64,000 nucleotides of DNA, taken from the NCBI GenBank assembly GCA_963708725.1, contig CAVPTL010000008.1, positions 434,001-498,000 on the forward strand, read 5' to 3'. The position numbers were made by a program, and so were the translations under genes. The DNA comes from CAVPTL01 sp963708725 (lineage in GTDB: Bacteria; Actinomycetota; Thermoleophilia; Gaiellales; JAICJC01). The notes under the pieces are model-generated. The model was given only the letters and a program-made list of their open reading frames with translations. It searched no databases and had not been told where the DNA came from. Below are positions 50,223 to 59,329 of this stretch, in pieces; within the stretch, counting starts at the first letter, position 1; every line of letters starts with the position of its first letter.

Positions 50223-51142
50223 GAAACCGCCTCCGAAAGCGTCATCCCGGCCGCCTCGCCCCGGGTCACGACCTCGGCCGCGATCTTGCGCGACGCCTCG
50301 TCGATCATCTGGCCCTCGTGCATGACCGCTCCCTTGCGCTCCACCTGGGTCGCGTGGTGATAGGCATCCAGCAGCCGGCGGGCGGCGTTGAACTGCCCCT
50401 GGGTCGGCATGAACACCTCGTTGGCGATTGCCACCTGGCCGGGATGAAGCACCCATTTGCCGTCGAATCCGACCGACCGGGCACGATTGCAGAGCGTCCG
50501 GTAGGTGTCCGTATCCTTGATGTCGGTGAACGGCCCATCGATCGCCTGCAGCCCGTGGGCGCGGGCACTGGTCACGATCGCCGAGATCACGAAGTGCCAC
50601 TGGTCTCCGGGATAGGTCGGGTCGATGCTGCCGATCGTGAGCTGGGCCACGCCGATATTGGCGGCATAGTCTCCGGGCCCGAAGATCAGCGTCTCGATGC
50701 GGTCGGTGGCGGTCGCGATCTCGTTCAGGTTGACCGCTCCCCGCGCCGACTCGATCTGGGCCTCGATCCCGATCTTGTGGTCAAGGTCGCACTCGAACTC
50801 GAGCTGGGAGAGCAGGTGGTCGATGAAGTGCAGCGTCGCGGCGTCTTCGACCTTCGGCACCATGATGCAGTCGAGGTTCTTCCCGGCGCCGGTGACGACC
50901 TCGATCACGTCGCGGAGGCACCACTGGGTCGCAACCCCGTTGATCCGCACCACGCGGGTCTTCCCGGAATAGTCGTGCGTGTTCAGCGCATCGACGATAT
51001 GGCCCCGCGCCGCTTCCTTCTCGAGCGGGGAAACTGCGTCCTCGAGATCGAGGAACACTTGATCGGCCGGTAGCTCGGCCGCCTTCGCAAGCATCTTTTC
51101 GGATGAGCCTGGAACCGCCAGGCAGCTTCGTCGCAACCGCAC
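50219..51142 (-). CDS. HpcH/HpaI aldolase / CitE-type CoA lyase, likely malyl/methylmalyl-CoA lyase
   Basis: A 307-residue TIM-barrel lyase: RSCLAVPGSSEKMLAKA, VFLDLEDAVSPLEKEAAR, VVRINGVATQW, IMVPKVEDAATLHFID, GIEAQIESARG, LIFGPGDYAANIG and GKWVLHPGQVAIANEVF. These match the Mcl/CitE group, with metal-binding Glu and Asp in IESARG and GPGDYA. It should cleave methylmalyl-CoA to glyoxylate and propionyl-CoA if the ethylmalonyl-CoA pathway runs. The GTG start has a GGGAG site. First of a three-gene leftward operon. Confidence 0.85.
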   Translation of the reverse strand: MRLRRSCLAVPGSSEKMLAKAAELPADQVFLDLEDAVSPLEKEAARGHIVDALNTHDYSGKTRVVRINGVATQWCLRDVIEVVTGAGKNLDCIMVPKVEDAATLHFIDHLLSQLEFECDLDHKIGIEAQIESARGAVNLNEIATATDRIETLIFGPGDYAANIGVAQLTIGSIDPTYPGDQWHFVISAIVTSARAHGLQAIDGPFTDIKDTDTYRTLCNRARSVGFDGKWVLHPGQVAIANEVFMPTQGQFNAARRLLDAYHHATQVERKGAVMHEGQMIDEASRKIAAEVVTRGEAAGMTLSEAVS

Positions 51143-51206
51143 CCCGGACTCCCTTCAGTAACGAGAATCCAGTGTATCCGGGGTCACGTTCGCCCAGTCG
51201 CAGGCC

Positions 51207-51827
51207 CTACAGAATGCCGATCCGGCTGAGTGGCCAGTATCGAACCCGGGCGATGCCGATCATGTCGCCGCGCGGCTCCAGCCCCCACACCCGCGAGTCG
51301 TCGGAGATCCCACGGTTATCGCCGAGCATCAGGTAGTAGCCCTTGGGGATCGTCATCTTCGGGAGGGGAGCGCCGACCACCTCCTGGTGGTTCATGACCC
51401 AGGGCTCCTTCAACTCGAATGCCGGCTGTCCAGCGCGTTTGACCCACAGGTGCCCGTTCTTCGGCCAGATGGTGTCGCCGGGCAGGCCGATCACGCGTTT
51501 GATGAACGTCGTGGAAGCTGCGCCGACGCGCTTGCTCCGGTCGGTGGTCGTGCAGGCGCCCTGGTCGTCGTTGAGCCCCGCCCGGCAGTGCGGCGGGTGG
51601 AAGACCACGATCTGGTAGCGGTGGGGATTTCCGAAGTCGAGGCTGATCCGGTCGGCGATCACGTAGTCGCCGACCATGAGGGTCGGCTCCATGCTGCCGG
51701 TCGGCACGGTGTAGGGCTTCATCACGTATGCCCGGGCGACCCACACGATTGCGCCCGCCAGAATCAGCGTGACGGCAATGTCGGCGACCGAGCGCCACGC
51801 GGGGGGGAGGCGTGAAAAAAGGCGCAT
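51207..51827 (-). CDS. lepB: Signal peptidase I
   Basis: A 206-residue membrane-anchored protease cleaving Sec and Tat signal peptides. One N-terminal transmembrane helix (about 13-31), catalytic Ser45 in VPTGSMEPTL and Lys110 in TFIKRVIGLPGD, then YYLMLGDNRGISDDSR. An insert between strands contains three Cys (CRAGLNDDQGAC region), unusual for the short family form. The ATG at 51827 is preceded by TAACCT at 7 nt. Confidence 0.95.
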   Translation of the reverse strand: MRLFSRLPPAWRSVADIAVTLILAGAIVWVARAYVMKPYTVPTGSMEPTLMVGDYVIADRISLDFGNPHRYQIVVFHPPHCRAGLNDDQGACTTTDRSKRVGAASTTFIKRVIGLPGDTIWPKNGHLWVKRAGQPAFELKEPWVMNHQEVVGAPLPKMTIPKGYYLMLGDNRGISDDSRVWGLEPRGDMIGIARVRYWPLSRIGIL

Positions 51828-51921
51828 TCGACAGAGGTTATCGGCGGGGCCGAAGATCCGCGGAGCCCGTGTTAAACATTTGTGTGAGCCCTGGCGCTTC
51901 GATTCGAGTTGCGCAACACTG

Positions 51922-53364
51922 ATGCCGATGCGTGGGGGGATGTGGCGAAGGCCGATAGCTGTGTTGGCCGCTGGAGCGACGCTTGCCGGGTTCGGTGCGG
52001 CGTCACCGGCGGGCGCCGCGACCCTGTTCACGTTGACCGGCCACGGCTGGGGCCATGGAATCGGGCTGTCGCAGTACGGCGCTCTCGGATACGCCCAGCA
52101 CGGCTGGTCGTATCCACGGATTCTGACCCACTACTTCACCGGCACCCATATCGCGCCGGCCACCAAGCCATTCACCGAGCGGGTGCTGCTGCTGGATGGT
52201 GTCGCCCACGTCGACCTGACGTTTGCTTCGCCGGTCAACGTCGGTGCCAAGGGGACACCCGTTGAGGCGGTGCCGTCCGGCCGCTACCGCGTCCAGCTCG
52301 GCACCACTCCCGGTCGGCTCCAGCTGGTCAATCGCGCCAGCGGAAAGCTCGTGCTCAAGGGGCTCGTACCTCCGCTGGCCGCGACGCCGCTGGCCACGTC
52401 GATCCAGCTGAACCAACCCGCTGGTATCTGGGACGCCAATCACCATTGGCGCGGCTCGCTGCACGTCCACAAGTCCGGTAACCGCCTGATGCTCGTGGAT
52501 TGGGTTCCGATCGAGAAGTACGTGGCCGCAGTCGTGCCCAACGAGGTGTCCGCATCGTGGCCGCAGCCGGCCGTCCGCACCCAGGCGGTGGCGGTGCGGT
52601 CGTACGCATACACCACCCGTGACGCCGGCCGGGTCTACGACGCCACCCTGTCTGATCAGACATACGGGCCGATCGAGCGTGAGGCGGCGGCCGGCACGGC
52701 GGCGGCGGTTGCGACGAAGCCCAACGTCGTGTGGTTCGGGACGACCATCGCAACCACGTTCTACTCGTCCAGCTCGGGCGGCCGCACCTCATCCGAGCAC
52801 GCATCGTGGGGAACCGCCGGACCGGGTCCGGGCTATCTCAAACCCGTGGCTGACCCCTACGACGCCGCCGGCGGGGCGAACCCAAACCACACCTGGGCGC
52901 CGAAGCGCTACACCGGCAAGACGCTGGCCCGGGCGTTTGGGTACTCCAGTCCGGTGCGCTCGGTCGATCAGACCTGGGATCCGGCCTCGCTGCGCGAACA
53001 CACGCTCGTGCTCCACACCGCGGCGGCCAACCGTAGCTGGACGGGAATCGCCGCTTCGGCGCATCTCGGCCTGCGTTCGAACTACTTCCGCATCATCCAG
53101 GTCACGCTCAATGCCAACTCCAAGCCGGTCAAATCCGGTGGGACGATCACCGTGACCGGCCGCGTGTGGCCTCGCCCCACCGGCGCGGTCAAGCTGCTTC
53201 GGCGAGTTGCCGGGACGTCAGCGTGGTCGGTGGCGGTATCCAAGCTCGCGCTCGGAACCGGGGGTCGGTTCACGTTCACGACCACCGCGGTGAGCTCGCG
53301 TTCCTACAAGCTCGGGCTGGCGAGCGGAGCGGTCTCGCCCGTCGTCGCTGTCACCGTCTCCTGA
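51922..53364 (+). CDS. Exported SpoIID/LytB-domain protein with C-terminal Ig-like domain
   Basis: A 480-residue protein from the ATG at 51922 (another in-frame ATG follows two codons later). The signal peptide ends near AGA-AT. A GHGWGHGIGLSQYGALGYA motif opens the mature part, then the SpoIID core VDWVPIEKYVAAVVPNEVSASWPQPAVRTQAVAVRSYA and FYSSSSGGRTSSE. SpoIID enzymes cleave peptidoglycan glycan strands. The last 90 residues form an Ig-like domain (KSGGTITVTGRVWPRPTGAVKL). In SpoIID proteins the GHGxGHGxGMSQ motif usually comes late; here it is at the start. Role likely cell-wall remodelling. Confidence 0.82.
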   Translation: MPMRGGMWRRPIAVLAAGATLAGFGAASPAGAATLFTLTGHGWGHGIGLSQYGALGYAQHGWSYPRILTHYFTGTHIAPATKPFTERVLLLDGVAHVDLTFASPVNVGAKGTPVEAVPSGRYRVQLGTTPGRLQLVNRASGKLVLKGLVPPLAATPLATSIQLNQPAGIWDANHHWRGSLHVHKSGNRLMLVDWVPIEKYVAAVVPNEVSASWPQPAVRTQAVAVRSYAYTTRDAGRVYDATLSDQTYGPIEREAAAGTAAAVATKPNVVWFGTTIATTFYSSSSGGRTSSEHASWGTAGPGPGYLKPVADPYDAAGGANPNHTWAPKRYTGKTLARAFGYSSPVRSVDQTWDPASLREHTLVLHTAAANRSWTGIAASAHLGLRSNYFRIIQVTLNANSKPVKSGGTITVTGRVWPRPTGAVKLLRRVAGTSAWSVAVSKLALGTGGRFTFTTTAVSSRSYKLGLASGAVSPVVAVTVS

Positions 53365-53372
53365 GCCCAGCG

Positions 53373-53888
53373 CTACGGGCTGACGGCGGTGTAGACGAGT
53401 GCCTGCGAGTACGACGATCCGGCCACGTTGGCGGGATCTGACCAGAGCAGCGCCAACCGGTAGTTGAGCGCAACTCGGCGTCCCAGGATCGTGGTGCGAT
53501 TGCCGTTGGCGATCTGCTGATCGGCGGTCGACATCGTGACCGCGGTCTGACCGGTCACCTGCAAACGGCTCACCGGAATCGTGCCGGTACCACTGGGGGC
53601 TTGCACGAAGGTGGGTCCTGCCGCGCGAACCTGGAGGCGCCACGTGCCGTTCGACCACACGGTCGCGAGGTTTTCGCGGCCGGCGGGGTTGACAACTGCC
53701 AGCGGGCTGACCTGTCCGAAATCGTACGGAGTGGTGGTTGTGAGCTGAAGCTGGAGGGCGTTTGTGGTCTCGAACCGCACCTGTTGGGTGGCCGAGGCCG
53801 TGCCCGCCGCAGCCGCCTCGCCTACGGGGGCCAGAAGAGCGGATGCTATGAGGCAGACGAGAGCGGCTGTGGGGAGGAATCGGGACAT
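53373..53888 (-). CDS. Secreted protein of unknown function
   Basis: 171 residues with a clear signal peptide (AALVCLIASALLAPVGEAAAA) and a beta-rich mature part containing TTTTPYDFGQVSPLAVV, WSNGTWRLQVRAAG and IPVSRLQVTG. No Cys and no anchor. The style is like small surface beta-sandwich proteins (WxL or pilin-like), but I do not recognise a family. It converges on the SpoIID-domain gene with 8 bp between them. Confidence 0.6.
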   Translation of the reverse strand: MSRFLPTAALVCLIASALLAPVGEAAAAGTASATQQVRFETTNALQLQLTTTTPYDFGQVSPLAVVNPAGRENLATVWSNGTWRLQVRAAGPTFVQAPSGTGTIPVSRLQVTGQTAVTMSTADQQIANGNRTTILGRRVALNYRLALLWSDPANVAGSSYSQALVYTAVSP

Positions 53889-53961
53889 CGGCGGGGGAGT
53901 AACAACGTCGGCCGATAGCGGACGCTTGCACTCCCCCTAACGAGTGATACTCAGCCTGCCC

Positions 53962-54669
53962 CTATTGATTCTCGACAAGCTCGTCTGCCGGCACCTCACG
54001 CAGTACCCGCGCGGGCGATCCCACCACCACCATGCCGGCGGGCACGTCGCGAAGCACCAGTGCGCCGGCTCCCACAAATGCCTCGGCACCGACCTCGATC
54101 CCGGGCAGCAGAATCGCCCCGCCGCCGACCCGGGCACCGTGGCGGATCGTCGGCCCCCTGACGAGCTTGTGCCGTCGCTCGGTGCGGCCCATGAAGTTGT
54201 CATTGGTGGTGATCACGCACGGCGCGATGAACACGTTGTCCTCGAGAGTGCAGTACGCGGTGATGTAGGCGTTGGTCTGAATCTTCGTCTGGCGACCGAT
54301 GGTCGTGTCGTTCTCGATGCACACGCCACGGCCGATCACGACGCCCTCGCCGACCGTGACCCGCTCGCGTACCGTCGCCAGGTCGCCGACCACGCAGTCG
54401 TCACCGAACGTCGATCCGGCCGAGAGCACCGCACCCGCCGACACCCGGCATCGCTCGCCCAATCGCAACGGCTCGAGCTCTGTGCGCTTGGCAGTCGACC
54501 TGGCCGAGAGCATCGGCTGCTTGCCCAGCACAACGCCGTCGCCGATCGCGCTCCCGGCGCCGATCACCGTCCCGGCGTGGACCGTGACCCCCGCCCCGAA
54601 GCTGACGTCATTACCGATCACCGCGTCGGGAGCCAGGGTCAGTCCCGGGGCCTCGGCGGCAACCCACAT
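53962..54669 (-). CDS. Hexapeptide-repeat acetyltransferase (WbpD/WlbB-like)
   Basis: A 235-residue left-handed beta-helix protein made of repeated [LIV]-G-x4 turns (VIGNDVSFGAGVTVHAGTVIG, GVVIGRGVCIENDTTIG) ending in GAGALVLRDVPAGMVVVGSPARVLREV. This matches N-acetyltransferases acting on UDP-3-amino-sugar uronates. Its ATG shares one base with the stop of the oxidoreductase gene. The co-located dehydrogenase, oxidoreductase and epimerase support a UDP-2,3-diacetamido-uronate route. Confidence 0.82.
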   Translation of the reverse strand: MWVAAEAPGLTLAPDAVIGNDVSFGAGVTVHAGTVIGAGSAIGDGVVLGKQPMLSARSTAKRTELEPLRLGERCRVSAGAVLSAGSTFGDDCVVGDLATVRERVTVGEGVVIGRGVCIENDTTIGRQTKIQTNAYITAYCTLEDNVFIAPCVITTNDNFMGRTERRHKLVRGPTIRHGARVGGGAILLPGIEVGAEAFVGAGALVLRDVPAGMVVVGSPARVLREVPADELVENQ

Positions 54670-55682
54670 CAGGCCGTCACCGACTCCAGCACCACGGTCG
54701 TGCCGCCGCTTTCGAGGGAGGTCTGCATCGCCTCGAGTACCTCGACCACCGCAAGCCCCTCGTCAACATTCGCGCGAGGTGTCTCGCCGCTGGCGACCGC
54801 CTGCAGGAAGTGTGTGCACTCCAGCCGCAGCGGCTCGGCGCGGCTCAGCTCGGGAATCGTGATGTCACCGGTGTGTGTCGAGATCGTGCCGTCGGGGATC
54901 ATCACGGCGCCCTTGTCGTAGATCGTGATCTTTCGTTCGAGCTCCATGTCGTCGAACACCGCCATCCGGCTCTCGCCGACCACGGTCATCTTGCGCATCT
55001 TGTGCGGGTCGAGCCAGGACAGGTGGAGATGGCCGATCTGGCCCGACGCGAACTTGATGTGGGCGAACACGATGTCCTCGACGCCGGGCTGGAGGTATGC
55101 GGTACCGCGGGCCGAGACCTCGATCGCCGGACTGTCGATCAGGTGCAGGACGACCGAGATGTCATGGACCCCGAGCGACCACAGCACGTTCTCCTCCGAG
55201 CGGATCACTCCCAGGTTGACGCGATTGCCATACACGTAGCGCACGTCGCCCAGCTCTCCCGAGTCGACCAGCGCGCGCAGCTTCTCGACGCCCGGATGGA
55301 AGCGCAGCAGATGACCGACCATCAACACCCGGTCGGAGGCGTGTACGAGTTCTCGCAGCTTTCGCGCTTCACTCGCCCGCCAGGTCATCGGTTTTTCGAC
55401 CATCACATGCTTGCCCGCGAGGATTGCCGCCTCGGCCATCTCGAAATGGGTCGGTACGGGGGTGGCCAGCACGACGGCGTCAAGGCTGGGATCGCCGAGC
55501 AGGTCGTCGTAGCTCGGGGTGAACGTGGTCGTGGGGTGGGCCGGGGCGTAGACCGCCCGGCGATCGTCGTCGGGGTCACACGCGTACCGCAGCTCACACT
55601 CGGGAATCGACCCGAAGTTGCGGAGCAGGTTCTTTCCCCACCCTCCGAGTCCGACCATTCCGACCGAGATGCGGTCACTCAC
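54669..55682 (-). CDS. Gfo/Idh/MocA-family oxidoreductase (WbpB/WlbA-like)
   Basis: A 337-residue Rossmann-fold dehydrogenase: VGMVGLGGWGKNLLRNFGSI, AVVLATPVPTHFEMAEAAILAGKHVMVEKPMTW and the family second domain VLMVGHLLRFHPGVEKLRALVDSGELGDVRYVYGNRVNLG, with the Lys of EKP and His in the substrate pocket (LGVHDISVVL). In the Wbp pathway it oxidises C3 of UDP-GlcNAc-uronate. It overlaps the UDP-sugar dehydrogenase gene by 4 bp. Confidence 0.85.
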   Translation of the reverse strand: MSDRISVGMVGLGGWGKNLLRNFGSIPECELRYACDPDDDRRAVYAPAHPTTTFTPSYDDLLGDPSLDAVVLATPVPTHFEMAEAAILAGKHVMVEKPMTWRASEARKLRELVHASDRVLMVGHLLRFHPGVEKLRALVDSGELGDVRYVYGNRVNLGVIRSEENVLWSLGVHDISVVLHLIDSPAIEVSARGTAYLQPGVEDIVFAHIKFASGQIGHLHLSWLDPHKMRKMTVVGESRMAVFDDMELERKITIYDKGAVMIPDGTISTHTGDITIPELSRAEPLRLECTHFLQAVASGETPRANVDEGLAVVEVLEAMQTSLESGGTTVVLESVTA

Positions 55683-56941
55683 AATGTCACCACTTTCTTG
55701 TCGGTGCGGGTGGGCACAGCATCGCGAAAGTCGATCACCCGTTGCGCGAGGTCGGCCACCCGGACGTGGTCGACGGCATCGTGGGCGGTCACAATACAGG
55801 CGATGTCGGAGGTTCGCAGGAGCTCGTCGGTGAGCTCCTGAGACTCGAGCCCGAGCCGCTCGACGGCTGGGACGTGCGGGTCGTGGTAGACGATGTGGGC
55901 GCCGCTGTCGCGGAGCAGTTCGATCAGCTTCAACGCGGGGGACTCGCGGACATCGCCGACGTTTCCCTTGTACGACACCCCGAGGATCAGCACCGTCGAT
56001 CCCGACACCGGTTTCGCGGCGTCGTTCAGCGCTCGGGCGACCCGTTCGGCGCAGTAGTAGGGCATGTGCTGGTTGACCTTGCCCGCCAGCTCGATGAACT
56101 CCGTCGGGAAGTCGTATTCACGCGCCTTCCAGCTCAGGTAGAACGGGTCGATTGGCAGGCAGTGGCCGCCCAGGCCGGGGCCGGGTTTGAAGGGCATGAA
56201 CCCGTACGGCTTGGTCGCGGCCGCGCCCACGATTTCCCACACGTTCAGGCTCATGCGGTCGCACAACATCGCCAGCTCGTTGACCAGCGCGATGTTGACC
56301 GAGCGAAAGATGTTTTCGAGCAGTTTGGTCATCTCGGCGGCGTCGCACGAGCTCACCGGGACGAGGGTGTCGATGCAGACCGAATAGAACTCGAGGGCGC
56401 GCTCGGTGCACCGCGGCGTGAGCCCCCCAACGATCTTTGGCGTCGTATGGATTGTGTAGTCGGTACGGCCCGGGTCGATTCGCTCGGGCGACATGGCCAG
56501 ATGGAAGTCCTGGCCGGCGCGCAGACCCGAGGTTTCGAGAATCGGGCGCAACACCTCCCGCGTCGTGCCCGGGTATGTCGTCGACTCGAGGATCACCAGC
56601 GTCTCGCGTTGGAGGTGGGTGGCGATCTCGGTGGTCGCCTCGGTGATGATGCTCAGATCGGGTTCGCGGTTGGTGGAGAGCGGCGTCGGCAGACAGATCA
56701 CGATGGCGGCCGCGTCCGCGCATGGCGCGTAGCTCGTACTCGCGCGGAGCTTGCCGGTGGTGACCAGTCGTTGCAGCTGATCGCCGTCGACGTCCTCGAT
56801 GTATGACCGGCCGGCGGTGATTTCGGCGATCTTGGCGGGGTCCGAGTCGATACAGATCACCGATCTGTCCGCCTCGGCGAATGCGACGGCGAGCGGAAGC
56901 CCCACGTATCCCGCGCCGATGATCGCGATCAGTTTCGTCAT
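55679..56941 (-). CDS. UDP-N-acetyl-hexosamine 6-dehydrogenase (WecC/WbpA-like)
   Basis: A 420-residue UDP-glucose/GDP-mannose dehydrogenase-family enzyme. NAD motif GAGYVGLPLAVAFAE, ESTTYPGTTREVL, MSPERIDPGRTDY, Lys207 in TKLLENIFRSVNIAL, and the thiohemiacetal Cys261 in GPGLGGHCLPIDPFYL. It makes the 6-carboxylate of UDP-GlcNAc or UDP-ManNAc. TAGCAT lies 6 nt before its ATG, so it may have its own promoter although it sits 22 bp after the epimerase gene. Confidence 0.9.
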   Translation of the reverse strand: MTKLIAIIGAGYVGLPLAVAFAEADRSVICIDSDPAKIAEITAGRSYIEDVDGDQLQRLVTTGKLRASTSYAPCADAAAIVICLPTPLSTNREPDLSIITEATTEIATHLQRETLVILESTTYPGTTREVLRPILETSGLRAGQDFHLAMSPERIDPGRTDYTIHTTPKIVGGLTPRCTERALEFYSVCIDTLVPVSSCDAAEMTKLLENIFRSVNIALVNELAMLCDRMSLNVWEIVGAAATKPYGFMPFKPGPGLGGHCLPIDPFYLSWKAREYDFPTEFIELAGKVNQHMPYYCAERVARALNDAAKPVSGSTVLILGVSYKGNVGDVRESPALKLIELLRDSGAHIVYHDPHVPAVERLGLESQELTDELLRTSDIACIVTAHDAVDHVRVADLAQRVIDFRDAVPTRTDKKVVTL

Positions 56942-56963
56942 GCGCAGATGCTAACCACGGCGC

Positions 56964-58034
56964 TCACTGGAGGCCTGCGATCACCGCGGCGATCTGCGCG
57001 GCCGCATCGCCGGTTCCGTACAGCGGCGGATGCGTCTGGGGTGGATCCAGGTCTCGCAGTGCGGCGGCAACCGCCATGGCATCGAGGCCGGTCAGCCGAT
57101 TCCAGCCGAGGTGAATTGTCTCGACCCATTCGCTCGTGTCTCGAAGTGTCAAGCATGGCACGCGGTGCATATACGCCTCTTTCTGGACACCGCCCGAGTC
57201 GGTCAGGCACACCGATGCCGACGCGAGCAGCGCGGTGAAATCCAGGTACCCGAGCGGCGGCGCCAGCGTGCCCGCCGCGGCAGCCCGTTCGAGCAGCCCG
57301 GTCCGCTCCAGCGCAGCTCGGGTGCGTGGGTGCAGAGGCATCACGAAGGGGCGGTCAATCGCCTCGAGCACGTCGACCAGCGCCGGCATCGCGGCGTCGG
57401 TCGTGTTCGACTGACGGTGGACGGTGACCAGCGCGTGCCCGCGTTCGGGAATTCCGAGGTCGGCGTGGACGTGTGAGCGGCGCAGGGCGATCGGCCCGAA
57501 CGTGAGTGCCGCGTCGACCATCACATCCCCGACGAGATGCACTCCGGTGGTGATGCCTTCGGCGGCAAGGTTCTGGACGGCGGTTTGGCTGGGACAGAAG
57601 CGGAGGTCTGAGACGGTGTCGGCGATCACGCGGTTGATCTCCTCGGGCATGTCCCGATCGAACGAGCGCAGGCCTGATTCGACGTGGCCCAGCGGGTAGC
57701 GGGCCTTGGTGGCGACCAACGTGCCGGCCAGCGTCGAGTTGGTGTCGCCGTACACCAGCACGAGGTCGGGTTGCTCGGCGGCGAGCACGGGGTCGAGTCC
57801 CACCAGCATGCTTGCGGTCTGGTCGGTGTGGCTCCCTGAGCCGGTGGTGATCTCATGATCGGGCGGCCGCAGGCCGAGTTCGTCGAAGAACACCTGGGAG
57901 AGCTCGCGGTCGTAGTGCTGGCCGGTGTGGACGAGCACGTGCTGGCATACGCCGTCGAGTGCGGCCTGAAGCGGCGCGGCCTTGATGAACTGCGGTCGGT
58001 TGCCGACCACCGAGACGACCTTGAACGACGGCAT
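56964..58034 (-). CDS. wecB: UDP-N-acetylglucosamine 2-epimerase (non-hydrolysing)
   Basis: A 356-residue GT-B-fold epimerase: VVGNRPQFIKAAPLQ, VHTGQHYDRELSQVFFDEL, VYGDTNSTLAGTLVA, HVESGLRSFDRDMPEEINRVIAD, TVHRQSNT and LTDSGGVQKEA, all family hallmarks. It interconverts UDP-GlcNAc and UDP-ManNAc, or acts as the WbpI-type 2-epimerase on the diacetamido-uronate. TAGGCT lies 7 nt before the ATG. First gene of the leftward nucleotide-sugar cluster. Confidence 0.93.
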   Translation of the reverse strand: MPSFKVVSVVGNRPQFIKAAPLQAALDGVCQHVLVHTGQHYDRELSQVFFDELGLRPPDHEITTGSGSHTDQTASMLVGLDPVLAAEQPDLVLVYGDTNSTLAGTLVATKARYPLGHVESGLRSFDRDMPEEINRVIADTVSDLRFCPSQTAVQNLAAEGITTGVHLVGDVMVDAALTFGPIALRRSHVHADLGIPERGHALVTVHRQSNTTDAAMPALVDVLEAIDRPFVMPLHPRTRAALERTGLLERAAAAGTLAPPLGYLDFTALLASASVCLTDSGGVQKEAYMHRVPCLTLRDTSEWVETIHLGWNRLTGLDAMAVAAALRDLDPPQTHPPLYGTGDAAAQIAAVIAGLQ

Positions 58035-58052
58035 GCGGCAGAGCCTAGATCT

Positions 58053-58745
58053 TCACTGGCCGAGCCGGGCCGAGATCTGCTCGAGCTGGCCGCTGGCCAG
58101 GAGCAGCCCGGTGACCACCAACAGTGCGCCGGCGACGCGGCTGATGGCGCCGAGGTGGGGTCGGATCGGAGTCGCGACCTCGAGGAAGGTCGTGAAGAAG
58201 AGGCCGGCGGCAATCAGCGGCAGCGCCAGCCCCAGTGAGTATGCGGCGAGCAGCAGGGCGCCGTCGGTCGCACGACCCTGCGCGGCGGCGATGGCGAGGA
58301 TACTGGCCAGGGTTGGCCCGATGCAGGGCGACCAACCCACGGCAAAGGCGGCCCCCACCACGGCCGCGCCGGCGGCGGTACGGGGACGCGAGCCCATTGG
58401 CAGGCGCCACTCGCGCTGCAGCAGCAGCGGACCGCCGACGATCATCAGGACGCCCATGGCGATCACCAGGATGCCTCCGGCCAACTCGAGCGCGCGGCGG
58501 TGGTTGACGAACTGGGCACCCACCAGCCCGACGCCGGCGCCGGCGAGGGTGAACACGGCAGCGAAGCCGGCGGTGAATGCGATCGTGGCCGTGATCGCGC
58601 CGCGGCGGTCAACCGTGGTGCCGGTGGCCTGCGTGCCGCCGAGAAACGACAGGTAGCCGGGGATCAGCGGCAACACGCACGGTGACGCGAATGCGACCAC
58701 TCCGGCGGCGAACGCGACCGCCAGCCCAGTGGCCGAGACGTTCAC
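58053..58745 (-). CDS. ccdA: CcdA-type thiol:disulfide membrane transporter
   Basis: A 230-residue six-helix membrane protein from the GTG at 58745. The two redox Cys are in FASPCVLPLIPGYLSFL (Cys23) and AVGWSPCIGPTL (Cys141). It carries reducing equivalents across the membrane, for cytochrome c maturation or extracellular thioredoxin-like proteins. It overlaps the tlpA-like gene (GTGA), its probable electron acceptor. Confidence 0.93.
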   Translation of the reverse strand: MNVSATGLAVAFAAGVVAFASPCVLPLIPGYLSFLGGTQATGTTVDRRGAITATIAFTAGFAAVFTLAGAGVGLVGAQFVNHRRALELAGGILVIAMGVLMIVGGPLLLQREWRLPMGSRPRTAAGAAVVGAAFAVGWSPCIGPTLASILAIAAAQGRATDGALLLAAYSLGLALPLIAAGLFFTTFLEVATPIRPHLGAISRVAGALLVVTGLLLASGQLEQISARLGQ

Positions 58746-59299
58746 TCGGCCAGCACCTTGTCGATCGCGGCGTGGTATTCGCTGATCATGTGCGGCCCGG
58801 GAACCAGCAGCACCAGCCGTCCGTGCTTGTCGATGATCACCATGCTCGGTTTGCCCGCGACTTGAAAACGGTCGGGAAGGGAGTCGTGGGGATCCCAGAT
58901 GATCGGGAAGTCCCACCCATGCTTCGTTGCGAACGCGGTCGCGTCCGACTTCGAGGTGTCGTCGAGGTCGACCGCAAGAAATCGCACCCTTCCCCTGTAG
59001 CCCGCGGCAAGTGCGCCCAGACCGCTGGCCTCCTGCTTACAAGGCGCACACCAGGTCGAGAAGAAGTCGATGACGGCCGGTTTGCCGGCCAGCGACGCGT
59101 TCGAAAGGGTCGTTCCGGTGACGGTCGTGCCCGAGAACGCAGGCGCGGGGCCGCGCAGCTTCACCGGCTTGAGTTCTTGCGTCAGCATCGGTGCGTTCAG
59201 GCTCGAGGGGTTGTGGGTGCGACCCCAGGCCACGATCATGCCGACGATCACGATACCGAGTAGGCCCCAGGCAAGCAGGATGCTGCGGCGCATGCGCAT
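58742..59299 (-). CDS. Membrane-anchored TlpA/ResA-like thioredoxin
   Basis: A 185-residue protein with an N-terminal membrane anchor (ILLAWGLLGIVIVGMIVAW) and an extracytoplasmic thioredoxin fold: PAPAFSGTTVTG, FFSTWCAPCKQEASGL (Cys84, Cys87), VAGKPSMVIIDKHGRLV. It probably keeps extracytoplasmic thiols reduced, fed by CcdA. TACCAT lies 6 nt before the ATG. Confidence 0.9.
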   Translation of the reverse strand: MRMRRSILLAWGLLGIVIVGMIVAWGRTHNPSSLNAPMLTQELKPVKLRGPAPAFSGTTVTGTTLSNASLAGKPAVIDFFSTWCAPCKQEASGLGALAAGYRGRVRFLAVDLDDTSKSDATAFATKHGWDFPIIWDPHDSLPDRFQVAGKPSMVIIDKHGRLVLLVPGPHMISEYHAAIDKVLAE

Positions 59300-59329
59300 G
59301 CCCAGATGGTACGCCCCGCCGATGGGCGG

